From Acidobacterium sp. (GTDB lineage Bacteria; Acidobacteriota; Terriglobia; Terriglobales; Acidobacteriaceae), in contig PMAM01000305.1 of NCBI GenBank assembly GCA_003152595.1, positions 1 to 13,757 of the forward strand: a stretch of 13,757 nt of DNA, read 5' to 3'. Position 1 is the stretch's first letter; each line of letters begins with the position of its first letter. Below the pieces are notes generated by a model. It did no database searches. It had not been told where the DNA came from and saw only the letters and a program-made list of their open reading frames with translations. Below are positions 1 to 6,542 of this stretch, piece after piece. Both the position numbers and the translations under genes were made by a program.

Positions 1-298
1 CGGGCTTGCCTCGATCGCCGGTGTCGCCCTTTTGTCCCGTATCTCCCGTATAACCCTTGTCACCCGGTCGTCCGGTGTCGCCTGTGTGCCCCCGGTCACC
101 AGTTTGGCCTGCATCCCCCGTTTGTCCCGGCTGTCCAGGCTGCCCTTGCGCGCCATCTTGTCCGGGCGGTCCAGGCTGTCCCTGCGCTGCCGGTGTTGCC
201 TGCGCTGCCGGTGCTGCTTGCGGTGGCGTTGTCTGGCAACCGCTACATAGCAACATGACCGAGGTTAAACCGATACCAATACACAGTGATGTTTTCAT
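1..298 (-). CDS. Collagen-like repeat lipoprotein, 3' end beyond the window
   Basis: Reading leftward from an ATG at 298, the frame stays open to base 1, giving 99 codons with no stop. Residues 1-21 form a lipoprotein signal: Lys2, a hydrophobic stretch, then a lipobox ending LLCSGC, so Cys21 (or Cys18) would be lipidated. A Pro/Ala/Gln linker follows (about residues 22-39), encoded partly by an 18-bp tandem duplication (182-199 and 200-217). From residue 40 there are 20 uninterrupted Gly-X-Y triplets, such as GQP, GPP, GDT and GDK, the pattern of bacterial collagen-like proteins. A GGGGAG ribosome site at 305-310 lies 6 bases before the ATG and fixes the start. A surface-anchored, triple-helix-forming protein is likely. 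The C-terminal domain that would show its role is outside the window. The Gly-X-Y reading is certain in this frame; the plus-strand frames opposite are low-complexity shadows. Confidence 0.88.
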   Translation of the reverse strand, partial: MKTSLCIGIGLTSVMLLCSGCQTTPPQAAPAAQATPAAQGQPGPPGQDGAQGQPGQPGQTGDAGQTGDRGHTGDTGRPGDKGYTGDTGQKGDTGDRGKP

Positions 299-877
299 TT
301 AATTCTCCCCTTCGATTCTGTTGAACCTTGAATGCCGCTTCCGCAGCCCATGGCCCTCATTGAGGTATTACCTGCATGGCGCCACTAAGCGCTGTCCCAT
401 ATTGGACAGCGAGGCCGCGCAGAACCGGCTCCCCCACCAAGCCCCTTTAGGGGTGAAAGAAAACAGGCCCAAACGTAACCCCCAGCAGTGTCTTTTCATC
501 AAAGGTGTCGTGCGTGCAATTGATTGCAAAGCTACAACTTCGGTTGCAGGAGAACCCGTTGCATGTTTACCGAGGGCGCGCATACTGGACGCCCGTTCTA
601 GGGCATATCCTGCTCTCGCATTACGCCTTCACAAAAGGAGGCGACTTAATCTATCTATCGTGGGAAGCCTGATTAGGCAGGTGATGGGGGAAGCATATGG
701 GGAACTTCCTGAAGCGACCGGAGCCTAGCGCTTATGGTCCTCAGTTCACTCCAACAAGCCAAACGCACACTTCGAGGCTGGCTTATATTGATTGGTCCTG
801 AGAAAGGCCCAGGGTGCGATAGACCGAGATGGCGATCAGGATCATGCTTTTTGCCACGGCGAATGGAGGCCGTACCC
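299..877. other. Non-coding stretch between the collagen-like gene and the integrase remnant
   Basis: About 580 bases without a convincing gene. A 135-codon plus-strand frame (321-728) has no ribosome site and no recognisable family. Structure seen here: the inverted repeat at 390-411, a small CCCCT-TT-AGGGG hairpin near 444-455, and an AGGAGG at 636-641 with no start codon at a usable distance. The promoters of the minus-strand lipoprotein gene and of the plus-strand integrase must both lie here. I saw no convincing -35/-10 pair for either, no tRNA and no obvious attachment-site repeat. Confidence 0.5.
390..411. promoter_or_regulatory. 22-bp inverted repeat, candidate operator
   Basis: Perfect 8-bp arms, CGCTGTCC and GGACAGCG, are separated by 6 A/T-rich bases. 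The centre is about 100 bases upstream of the collagen-like lipoprotein start on the minus strand. The symmetry and AT-rich middle fit a dimeric regulator site. No T-run follows on either strand, which argues against a terminator. I cannot name the regulator. Confidence 0.45.
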
Positions 878-1827
878 ATGGCAAAGAGCGAAACGAAGCG
901 CAATCGGGCACCCAAGCATGTACTGAAGCTTCCGGACCTTGAGCAATCGAAGTCGGCCGTATTGGACAGCCTCACGTCTCGAAGCTCACGACGAACTTAC
1001 GATCATGCAATCAGAGAGTTCATCGAATGGTACTGTTCAGAACCCAGGCTCGCCTTCAACAAGACTGTCGTCACCCGATATCGGATATCCCTCGAACAGC
1101 GGCACTATGCTTCAACCACGATAAACTTGCGTTTGGCTGCAGTCCGAAGGCTGGCCTACGAGGCTGCTGATTATGGCCTGCTCAGTGCAGACCTAGCTGC
1201 TGGAATTCGCCGAGTAAAGGGTGCAAAACGGCTGGGAGTACCCGTCGGTAATTGGCTCACCGCCGAACAGGGCAAGCGCTTGTTATTGACTGCGGAGGGC
1301 ACAAGTCTTCGAGGCAAGCGAGACTACGCCACATTGGCGATTCTACTGGGGTGCGGGCTACGCAGGGCGGAACTGACTGCGTTGCGCGTTGAAGACATAC
1401 AGCAGAGAGAGGAGCATTGGGTCATAGCCGATCTTGTCGGCAAAGGCGGCCACATACGGACTATTCCGGTTCCGGATTGAGTGAAGGCTGGAATTGACGC
1501 CTGGATGGGGCCGCCGGGATTACAACCGGCACGCTCTTTCGTTCGATCAACAAGGCTGGCAGGATTTGGGGCACCGGCTTCAGCCCCAAGGTCATTTGGG
1601 GTGTGGTGAAGCAGAAAGCAAAGTGCTGCGAGATTCCGGCGCTCGCGCCCCACGACCTTCGTCGGACTTGTGCCCGTCTTTGTCATCAGGCGGGTGGTGA
1701 ACTGGAGCAAATCCAGTTCCTGTTGGGACACGTCTCTGTGCAAACAACGGAGCGATACCTGGGCTGCAAACAGCGCTTTCGCAATGCGGTCAATGATCGG
1801 ATCGGGCTCGAACCGGACCCGCCGTGA
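878..1827 (+). pseudogene. Tyrosine site-specific recombinase (phage integrase family), doubly disrupted
   Basis: The start is the ATG at 878, preceded by GGAGG (865-869) at 8 bases. The first part encodes an N-terminal SAM-like DNA-binding domain and the beginning of the catalytic domain, including the first catalytic Arg (GLRRAEL) and the beta-hairpin Lys (GKGGHIR). The frame stops at TGA 1478-1480. Translation past that codon continues the fold (VKAGIDAW). One base is then missing in the G-run at 1507-1510, after which the frame starting near 1510 carries the remaining motifs: HDLRRTCARL (HxxR), LLGH and the nucleophile Tyr in TTERYLG, ending at 1825-1827. All catalytic residues survive, so decay looks recent, but no full-length enzyme can be made without suppression and frameshifting. 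TGA in place of TGG explains the first lesion simply. No partner genes of an element are visible nearby. Confidence 0.88.
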
Positions 1828-2146
1828 TCTTCGTAGATTCCACCCCGCTGGCCGACTTGCCGTTACTGATCTGCCAGCGATACTCCCGAGTGGCCGACTA
1901 CTCGTGCGGAACTCGGCAATAAGGATTGATATCGCATTTCAATGAGTGGCTCGCCCTGTCTCCGTAAACTGACGCCTGATCTCGGGGATAACCGACCAAA
2001 ACCCCCAGTCCAGGATGTCCCGGAGTCGCTCCGAGTTCGGCACAGAGTCACCGGGAAATGAGTCAATCAGGGAAATGGTGGCAGCGCAGCTTCTGGCGAA
2101 AGCCGGCAGAATGCGGACGGCCCACAGCCTTGCGGGCGATGTCCCA
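1828..2146. other. Non-coding or unassigned stretch downstream of the integrase remnant and operon A
   Basis: This 319-base stretch lies between the convergent ends of the integrase remnant and the last gene of operon A. A minus-strand frame (1939-2205) is open through most of it and its translation has plausible composition (segment RDILDWGFWSVIPEIRRQF). However, it overlaps the end of the DUF362 gene by 59 bases, has no clear start or ribosome site, and I recognise no family. A short stem (CGGAG-TCG-CTCCG, 2021-2033) lacks a T-run, so I do not call a terminator. Confidence 0.4.
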
Positions 2147-3142
2147 TCAATCCAGACGCCTGAATTTCGCAGGAATGTTTTCAAAATCGGAGCGTCCGAG
2201 CCCACGCTCCTCCGCCATCTTTAGCCAAGGCAACGATTGGCTGTCGAGATTCCAGAATGCTTTGGCTGCGTAAGCATCGAGGGCGACCGGATCGGTGCCG
2301 GCGATGAGCGTTTTCTTCAGCGCGACATCTTCGGGATTGCCGCCGGTGGGGCCGTTCCGCAGCAGAACGCGGTAGCAGTCGATCAGCGTGAGGGTGGGCA
2401 GCATAAAGGCAGCGAGATCGACCAGACTCTGATGAATCTGCTGGTGGAGGCGGTTACGCTGTCCGCCCAGAATGCCATACCAGTTCTTGAATCCGAGCGT
2501 CGCGCCTGTCAGGCCATGGTGTTTGGCGATGGGGATGTTGATGAGCTTGTCGGCCTCTAGGAATGGCTCGAAGACAGGCCAGCTTTGCAGAACAACGCCG
2601 CCGAGATTGACTTCGCGGAAGCGCGTCGGATCGGGCAGGAGGACCTCAGCGCCTTCAGCACGGGCCGCAGCCTGGATACCGGAGCGAAGGAAGCAACGCT
2701 CCGCTTCGTTACAGCTGACGTCGGTGACGATGACGCGCTTCGCGCCAGCCTGCCAGCATTGGCGGACAACTTCAGCCACGACGTCGGGATTGGTGTTCGC
2801 CGCCTGTTCCGGCGTGCGGTCCCAGGCGATGTTGGGTTTGAGCACGACCCGGTCGTTGTGCGCGATGAAGCGGGCGATGCCGCCCAAATCGGCAAGGGCC
2901 TGACGCACCAGCGCCCGAGGATCACCGCCCTGAACCACGACCATTGCAGGAAGTGCGGGGTCGGCGTTCACCGTGTGGTCGCGCTTCGCATTGGACGCCT
3001 CGATGGGCGTGGGCCGTGAGCTCCGTTCAGCAAGCCAGAAAGCCGCAGCTGCCGTACCCGCGCCCGCTCCGGCCAGGCGGAGAATCTGGAGCATGGCTTC
3101 GCGCCGCGTGATCCCGCTGCCCGTGGTTTTGCTTTCCGACAC
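2147..3142 (-). CDS. DUF362 protein with Tat-like leader (operon A, fourth gene)
   Basis: 331 aa with a GTG start at 3142. A perfect AAGGAG (3149-3154) sits 6 bases upstream and overlaps the TAA stop of the preceding gene, so the two are probably translationally coupled. The leader has twin arginines at 13-14 (ITRREAML) and an Ala/Gly-rich hydrophobic stretch at about 20-36, which suggests Tat export. The rest matches the DUF362 pattern (PF04015): VVLKPNIAW near 99-107, then NIPIAKHHGLTGATLGFKN (202-220), the N-x-P-x-x-K-x-H...G-x-T...K-N signature, and the late GTDPVALDAYAA segment. The molecular function of DUF362 is not settled; family members often sit beside ferredoxin-type proteins, as here. 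It is clearly more diverged than the other two DUF362 proteins in the window. It has only four cysteines (129, 144, 150, 256), and only the first aligns with theirs. Confidence 0.9.
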   Translation of the reverse strand: MSESKTTGSGITRREAMLQILRLAGAGAGTAAAAFWLAERSSRPTPIEASNAKRDHTVNADPALPAMVVVQGGDPRALVRQALADLGGIARFIAHNDRVVLKPNIAWDRTPEQAANTNPDVVAEVVRQCWQAGAKRVIVTDVSCNEAERCFLRSGIQAAARAEGAEVLLPDPTRFREVNLGGVVLQSWPVFEPFLEADKLINIPIAKHHGLTGATLGFKNWYGILGGQRNRLHQQIHQSLVDLAAFMLPTLTLIDCYRVLLRNGPTGGNPEDVALKKTLIAGTDPVALDAYAAKAFWNLDSQSLPWLKMAEERGLGRSDFENIPAKFRRLD

Positions 3143-3152
3143 GATCGTCTCC

Positions 3153-4160
3153 TTACGCGAGCGCCGTCTGGATCAGATCGATGCGCGCCGGATCGTTGGT
3201 TCCCAGCCGGTGTTCCCGATCCGCCGCGGTGGCAATGTAGCGCGGTCCGATGCCGGCCTCTTCGAGCGTGTTCATCCTCATCTCCGCACGCTTGCGCTCG
3301 ATGATCTGCCAGCCGGTGTAGTCCAGGGCAACGCGGTCCTCGCCCACCATGAGGCCGTCATAGTTCCACGTGTATTCAGGCTGGAAACTCGGACCGCCGT
3401 GATAGATCGAGGTCATCAGATCCCCGACCACAAACCGCACCTTGCGTCGAATCTCCGGGTGCATATTGAGATCGGCGATATACGGATTGCAGCCTCCGTC
3501 GCCATGGTGCTGGTTGGGATTGTCGATGACCCCGTACATGTTCTTCATCGCCAGGGTGACGCCGGACATGCGATGGTTCTTGAGGATGGGCACATTGATG
3601 ACGATGTCGCACTGGGTCAGAATCTTCGAGAGCCGCGCCTTCGACGACCCATAGCTGACCTGCGCGTCTTCATAGCCGATGCTATCGGAGCCAAAGCAGC
3701 GTAGCCGGTCCAGGCTGGTCTGGATGGTGTAACCGGCAGCCTCCAGCTCGCGATTGGTGCGGTCCCACACGATGATGTCGCCGGGGCGAATGCCCGCCTG
3801 CTGCAGGCGCTCGCAGATCGCATCGACCAGCGAGACATGCGTGGAGAGGCCCCTGCCAGCGATGGTGTTCACCTTCAGCCCCACCACCTGCCCGGTCCGC
3901 ACGAGGTGCTTCCACGGCAGGACCGGGTCGATGATGCGGAAGTACGTCTCCATCGCGTGATCCAGCATGGCCGCCACCCGCTGCTCATTGGGCTCGGGAC
4001 CGGGAACGCGCAGCTTTGGATCGGTTACGATGACCACCTTCGATTTGCCGCCCGCGGCATCCGACCACGCGGCTGCCTCGCCTGCCGCTGTGTCGCCAAA
4101 GGCTGCCAGAACGGCAGCGCCGGCCGCCATCTCCTTGAGAAACTCCCGACGATTCTGCAC
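3153..4160 (-). CDS. DUF362 protein with canonical Tat signal (operon A, third gene)
   Basis: 335 aa. I chose the GTG at 4160 because GGGAGG (4167-4172) lies 6 bases upstream and the protein then begins with an orthodox Tat signal, NRREFLKE (residues 3-10), followed by an Ala-rich hydrophobic core. The open frame extends 70 codons further upstream, but that part overlaps the lipoprotein gene and looks like out-of-frame sequence. DUF362 core: VGLKVNT (93-99), VINVPILKNHRMSGVTLAMKN (187-207), GGCNPYIADLN (222-232) and VALDYTGW (277-284). It contains exactly four cysteines (116, 155, 184, 224), and each is matched in the third DUF362 protein at 11604-12656, with which it shares long identical stretches including the C-terminal HRLGT-DP motif. 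Those cysteines could bind an iron-sulfur cluster (inference). It lies 22 bases after the lipoprotein gene and 10 bases before the next DUF362 gene, in one operon. Confidence 0.92.
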   Translation of the reverse strand: MQNRREFLKEMAAGAAVLAAFGDTAAGEAAAWSDAAGGKSKVVIVTDPKLRVPGPEPNEQRVAAMLDHAMETYFRIIDPVLPWKHLVRTGQVVGLKVNTIAGRGLSTHVSLVDAICERLQQAGIRPGDIIVWDRTNRELEAAGYTIQTSLDRLRCFGSDSIGYEDAQVSYGSSKARLSKILTQCDIVINVPILKNHRMSGVTLAMKNMYGVIDNPNQHHGDGGCNPYIADLNMHPEIRRKVRFVVGDLMTSIYHGGPSFQPEYTWNYDGLMVGEDRVALDYTGWQIIERKRAEMRMNTLEEAGIGPRYIATAADREHRLGTNDPARIDLIQTALA

Positions 4161-4182
4161 TCCACACCTCCCGTGAATCTGT

Positions 4183-4653
4183 TTAGAGACGTCCTTCCAC
4201 TCCGCGCGCCAGGGCGAGCAGAGCGTCACCCGGCGAGGACTCGAAGGTTGTAATCCTGACCAGCGACGGACCTTTGCGGAAGACCACAGTTTGCGCATAG
4301 AGCCGCGCCGCATCGCCCACCTGGGCGGGCTGGCCGGAAGCCGGTTCGGCATCGAGGATCTTCTCCGCACCCTCGGCGGTCTTCATGGTGTACACGTCGA
4401 CCACGGCTTCCAGCTTTTCCTGAAACCTATAGTCAGAGGTTGCAACAGAGATGACACCAGCGCCGATGTACTGGTCGGCGCCTCCATCCAGGTACTGCCA
4501 CAGGTTGTCGGCGGTGTAAGTCTGCGTCGCTCCCGTCTTGTCCCATCCGGCCACCGCACCGGAGGGCGGAAAAGGATCCGCCTTCTTTCTGCATCCCACG
4601 CACGATCCCGCAACGAACAGCAAGGCGACCACGCCCATCCATTTCATTTTCAC
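4183..4653 (-). CDS. Small lipoprotein of the DUF6599 type (operon A, second gene)
   Basis: 156 aa. The GTG start at 4653 overlaps the TGA stop of the polyferredoxin gene by four bases (GTGA), a classic coupling junction. An ATG two codons later is a possible alternative. The N terminus is a lipoprotein signal: Lys-rich start, VVALLFVAG core, then SCVGC, with Cys21 or Cys18 as the lipid site. The segment TYTADNLWQYLDGGADQYIGAGV (about 46-68) is the hallmark I associate with DUF6599, a family of unknown function that I recall mainly from Acidobacteria. The remainder, with alternating hydrophobic strands (VVDVYTM, VVFRKGPSLVRITTF), looks like a compact beta-rich domain. Its place directly after a membrane electron carrier suggests an envelope partner of that complex. 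The DUF6599 assignment comes from motif memory, so it is moderately sure. Confidence 0.8.
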   Translation of the reverse strand: MKMKWMGVVALLFVAGSCVGCRKKADPFPPSGAVAGWDKTGATQTYTADNLWQYLDGGADQYIGAGVISVATSDYRFQEKLEAVVDVYTMKTAEGAEKILDAEPASGQPAQVGDAARLYAQTVVFRKGPSLVRITTFESSPGDALLALARGVEGRL

Positions 4654-6326
4654 GACTGCGCTTTTTCCTTTCTTCGCGTCAGCAGAATCTGGCTGCCGGG
4701 CGACCGGCTCTCCCCGATGCTGGTGACGTAGACCGCGGGCCGCTCCAGGAGCGGGCAGGCGTATTCGCAGGCTCCGCAGCCGACGCAGAGGCTGGGATCG
4801 ACATGCGGCTGCTTGAGCCGCTTCGTGGCGCCGTTCGCATCGATGACTTCGGCTTCCTGGAGGTCAATAGCCTTGGGCGACACCGGGCACCACTCCTCGC
4901 AAACCACGCAATCCGTCGCCAGAGCCCAGGGCAGGCAGCGGCTGCGATCATGGAAGGCGGTGCCGAGGCGCACGGGCTGGTGGTTGTCCTGGCCCACGCC
5001 GACCGCCCACCCTTTTTCGCGGGGCGTGATGGTCCAGATGGCGCCGGTTGGGCACACTTCGGTGCACAGCACGCAGCTGGGTTCGCAGTAACCGATGCGC
5101 GGCGCGAGAACCGGTGTCCACAGGCCTTCGAGGCCAGCCTCTGCGAAGGCCGGTTGCAGAGAATTGTTGGGGCAGACCTTCATGCACTCGCCGCAGCGGA
5201 TGCAGCGGGCAAGAAAATCGCTCTCGTCCAATGCGCCGGGCGGACGGATGAGATGCTCATCGCGACCCCTGCCCATGGCGGTATCGGCACGCAGGAGAGG
5301 GACGGCGGCCACTCCGGCGGCAATTCCTGCCAGCACCCTGCGACGCGGCAGACTTGGACCGGCGACTTCCGGCTCCTTCCGGAAGAAGCGAAATTGCAGA
5401 CTGTGGTGGGGACAGGCGTCGACGCAATTGAGGCACAGGTGACATTCGGCTTTGCGCCAGGGCGCAGTGCCGATGGGATCGTCTCCGCCCTGGCAGTGGA
5501 GGAGACAACGATTGCACTGATCGCAACTCGCGGCATCTTTATGCAGGCCGAGAACAGACCAGCGCGACGCGAGGCCCAGGAGTGCGCCCAGGGGACACAA
5601 CGCGCGGCACCAGAAGCGCGTCACGCGCAGATTGAGCGCAAGGAGGACGATGAAGATGAGGCCCAGCAAAACGCCGAGCTGGAAATGCGGCTGCCGGAAA
5701 CTGAGGATAGTGGCGGTGAGCGCGGCATGGAGGACTCCCGCCAATGATTGCAACGCTGGGATGCGGCTGTGTTCCAAAGGGCCGAGAACGGCATTCACGC
5801 CGTAGTTGAATCCTGGGAGGATCGACAACGAAAGCGAGCGCACCAAAAGACTAAGGGGGTCGAACCAGCCCACGAGCGCGCTGCCGCACAAGGCTGCGGC
5901 AAGGACGGCGAACAGAATGACATATTTGGTCCTTTGCCACGGCTTGTAACGGTTCGACTCGATCCATTGCTTCCCGCGCTTCCGCTCCGACTTCAGATTT
6001 CCGAAGAAGTGATGGATCGTCCCCATCGGACAGATCCATCCGCAGAAGAACCGCCCCAGAAACAGAACGGGCAACAGAATCAGCAGAGACCAGAGCAGGC
6101 CACGGTACAGAGCATGTGTGGCCAGCGCGTTGACCAGCGCGGCGAGCGGATCGAGGCGAAAGAAGAGGCTCACCGGCCAGCGCATTCGGAGGTCGTCAGC
6201 CGCGCCCGCCGCGCCGCTAAACTCAGTTCTGACGAGAAGAAATGCGAAGAGGAGAAGAAAGAGGACCTGCGACGCCCGCCGCAGGTGCACGATTCGGATC
6301 CTGCCAGGCATGGATCGGATGGACAC
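4650..6326 (-). CDS. Fused NapH/NapG-like membrane polyferredoxin (operon A, first gene)
   Basis: 558 aa from the GTG at 6326, chosen because AGGAG (6332-6336) lies 5 bases upstream; the open frame continues 29 codons further without support. The N-terminal half resembles NapH/NosR-type proteins. It has about four membrane helices (near 20-33, 77-97, 135-156, 216-235) and the motifs CGWICP (95-100) and CRALCP (240-245), followed by two ferredoxin motifs (Cys 268/271/274/278 and 295/298/301/305). At 328-345 a second twin-arginine segment, PRRRVLAGIAAGVAAVPLL, precedes a NapG-like half with four more cluster motifs: Cys 375/378/381/385, 414/418/421/425, 464/473/476/480 and 514/517/520/524. The layout implies a cytoplasmic two-cluster domain, a membrane core, and a C-terminal four-cluster domain outside. 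It would move electrons across the membrane between a quinol or cytoplasmic donor and a periplasmic acceptor. No NapA-type reductase is nearby, so the acceptor is likely encoded by the neighbouring DUF362 or radical SAM genes (inference). Confidence 0.92.
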   Translation of the reverse strand: MSIRSMPGRIRIVHLRRASQVLFLLLFAFLLVRTEFSGAAGAADDLRMRWPVSLFFRLDPLAALVNALATHALYRGLLWSLLILLPVLFLGRFFCGWICPMGTIHHFFGNLKSERKRGKQWIESNRYKPWQRTKYVILFAVLAAALCGSALVGWFDPLSLLVRSLSLSILPGFNYGVNAVLGPLEHSRIPALQSLAGVLHAALTATILSFRQPHFQLGVLLGLIFIVLLALNLRVTRFWCRALCPLGALLGLASRWSVLGLHKDAASCDQCNRCLLHCQGGDDPIGTAPWRKAECHLCLNCVDACPHHSLQFRFFRKEPEVAGPSLPRRRVLAGIAAGVAAVPLLRADTAMGRGRDEHLIRPPGALDESDFLARCIRCGECMKVCPNNSLQPAFAEAGLEGLWTPVLAPRIGYCEPSCVLCTEVCPTGAIWTITPREKGWAVGVGQDNHQPVRLGTAFHDRSRCLPWALATDCVVCEEWCPVSPKAIDLQEAEVIDANGATKRLKQPHVDPSLCVGCGACEYACPLLERPAVYVTSIGESRSPGSQILLTRRKEKAQS

Positions 6327-6542
6327 CCCCTCTCCTGCCGGATTGCAACGCATCGTGAACCAGACTGTCGCGATCCCGGTTTGCGGGCTGGCCACGAGCA
6401 ACCCGGTTTCCATGGTTGTTCGATCGCGGGCGATTGTCAGTGATCGCGGTCACGAGGACTGTTTACGGCGGGATCACAAAGCGCACCCTTGGGGAAAACG
6501 AATCGCGTTCATACTGTTGTGGGTCCAGGATGGGGAGCACGC
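6327..6542. promoter_or_regulatory. Divergent promoter region between operon A and the membrane synthase-like gene
   Basis: These 216 bases separate the outward-facing genes starting at 6326 (minus) and 6543 (plus), so both promoters must lie here. The most distinct element is the palindrome at 6439-6454, listed separately. Possible sigma-70 boxes for the plus strand (TTGGGG 6489-6494 and CATACT 6510-6515, 15-base spacing) are weak and I would not rely on them. I saw no convincing minus-strand pair. Confidence 0.6.
6439..6454. promoter_or_regulatory. CRP/FNR-type palindrome in the divergent promoter region
   Basis: AGTGA-TCGCGG-TCACG fits the TGTGA-N6-TCACA consensus of CRP/FNR-superfamily regulators, with perfect GTGA/TCAC half-sites. 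It is about 105 bases from the membrane gene start and about 120 bases from the operon A start, so one site could serve both directions. The same half-sites and spacing recur upstream of operon B (12836-12851). Binding is inferred from symmetry alone. Confidence 0.5.

Noticed and set aside
32..302. Plus-strand Arg/Ser/Pro/Cys-rich frames at the left edge
   Set aside because: They are the complement of the Gly-X-Y repeat; low complexity, with the lipoprotein signal on the minus strand explaining the region.
321..728. 135-codon plus-strand frame before the integrase
   Set aside because: No ribosome site, no recognisable domain, and composition unlike neighbouring genes; kept only as a note on the non-coding stretch.
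1478..1510. Programmed recoding (stop read-through plus frameshift) of the integrase
   Set aside because: Two separate events would be needed, there is no slippery heptamer or downstream structure, and simple mutation explains both.
2973..3704. 243-codon plus-strand frame spanning two DUF362 genes
   Set aside because: It crosses the junction of two clear minus-strand genes and has no protein features of its own.
4161..4370. 70-codon N-terminal extension of the second DUF362 protein
   Set aside because: It overlaps the lipoprotein gene, and the GTG at 4160 has a strong ribosome site directly ahead of a canonical Tat signal.
4803..5747. 314-codon plus-strand frame opposite the polyferredoxin gene
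   Set aside because: It is antisense to a gene with eight cysteine cluster motifs, and its own translation has no family features or ribosome site.
4650..6326. Nitrate reductase (nap) accessory gene
   Set aside because: The domains resemble NapH and NapG, but no napA, napB or other nap gene is present, so a role in nitrate reduction is unsupported.
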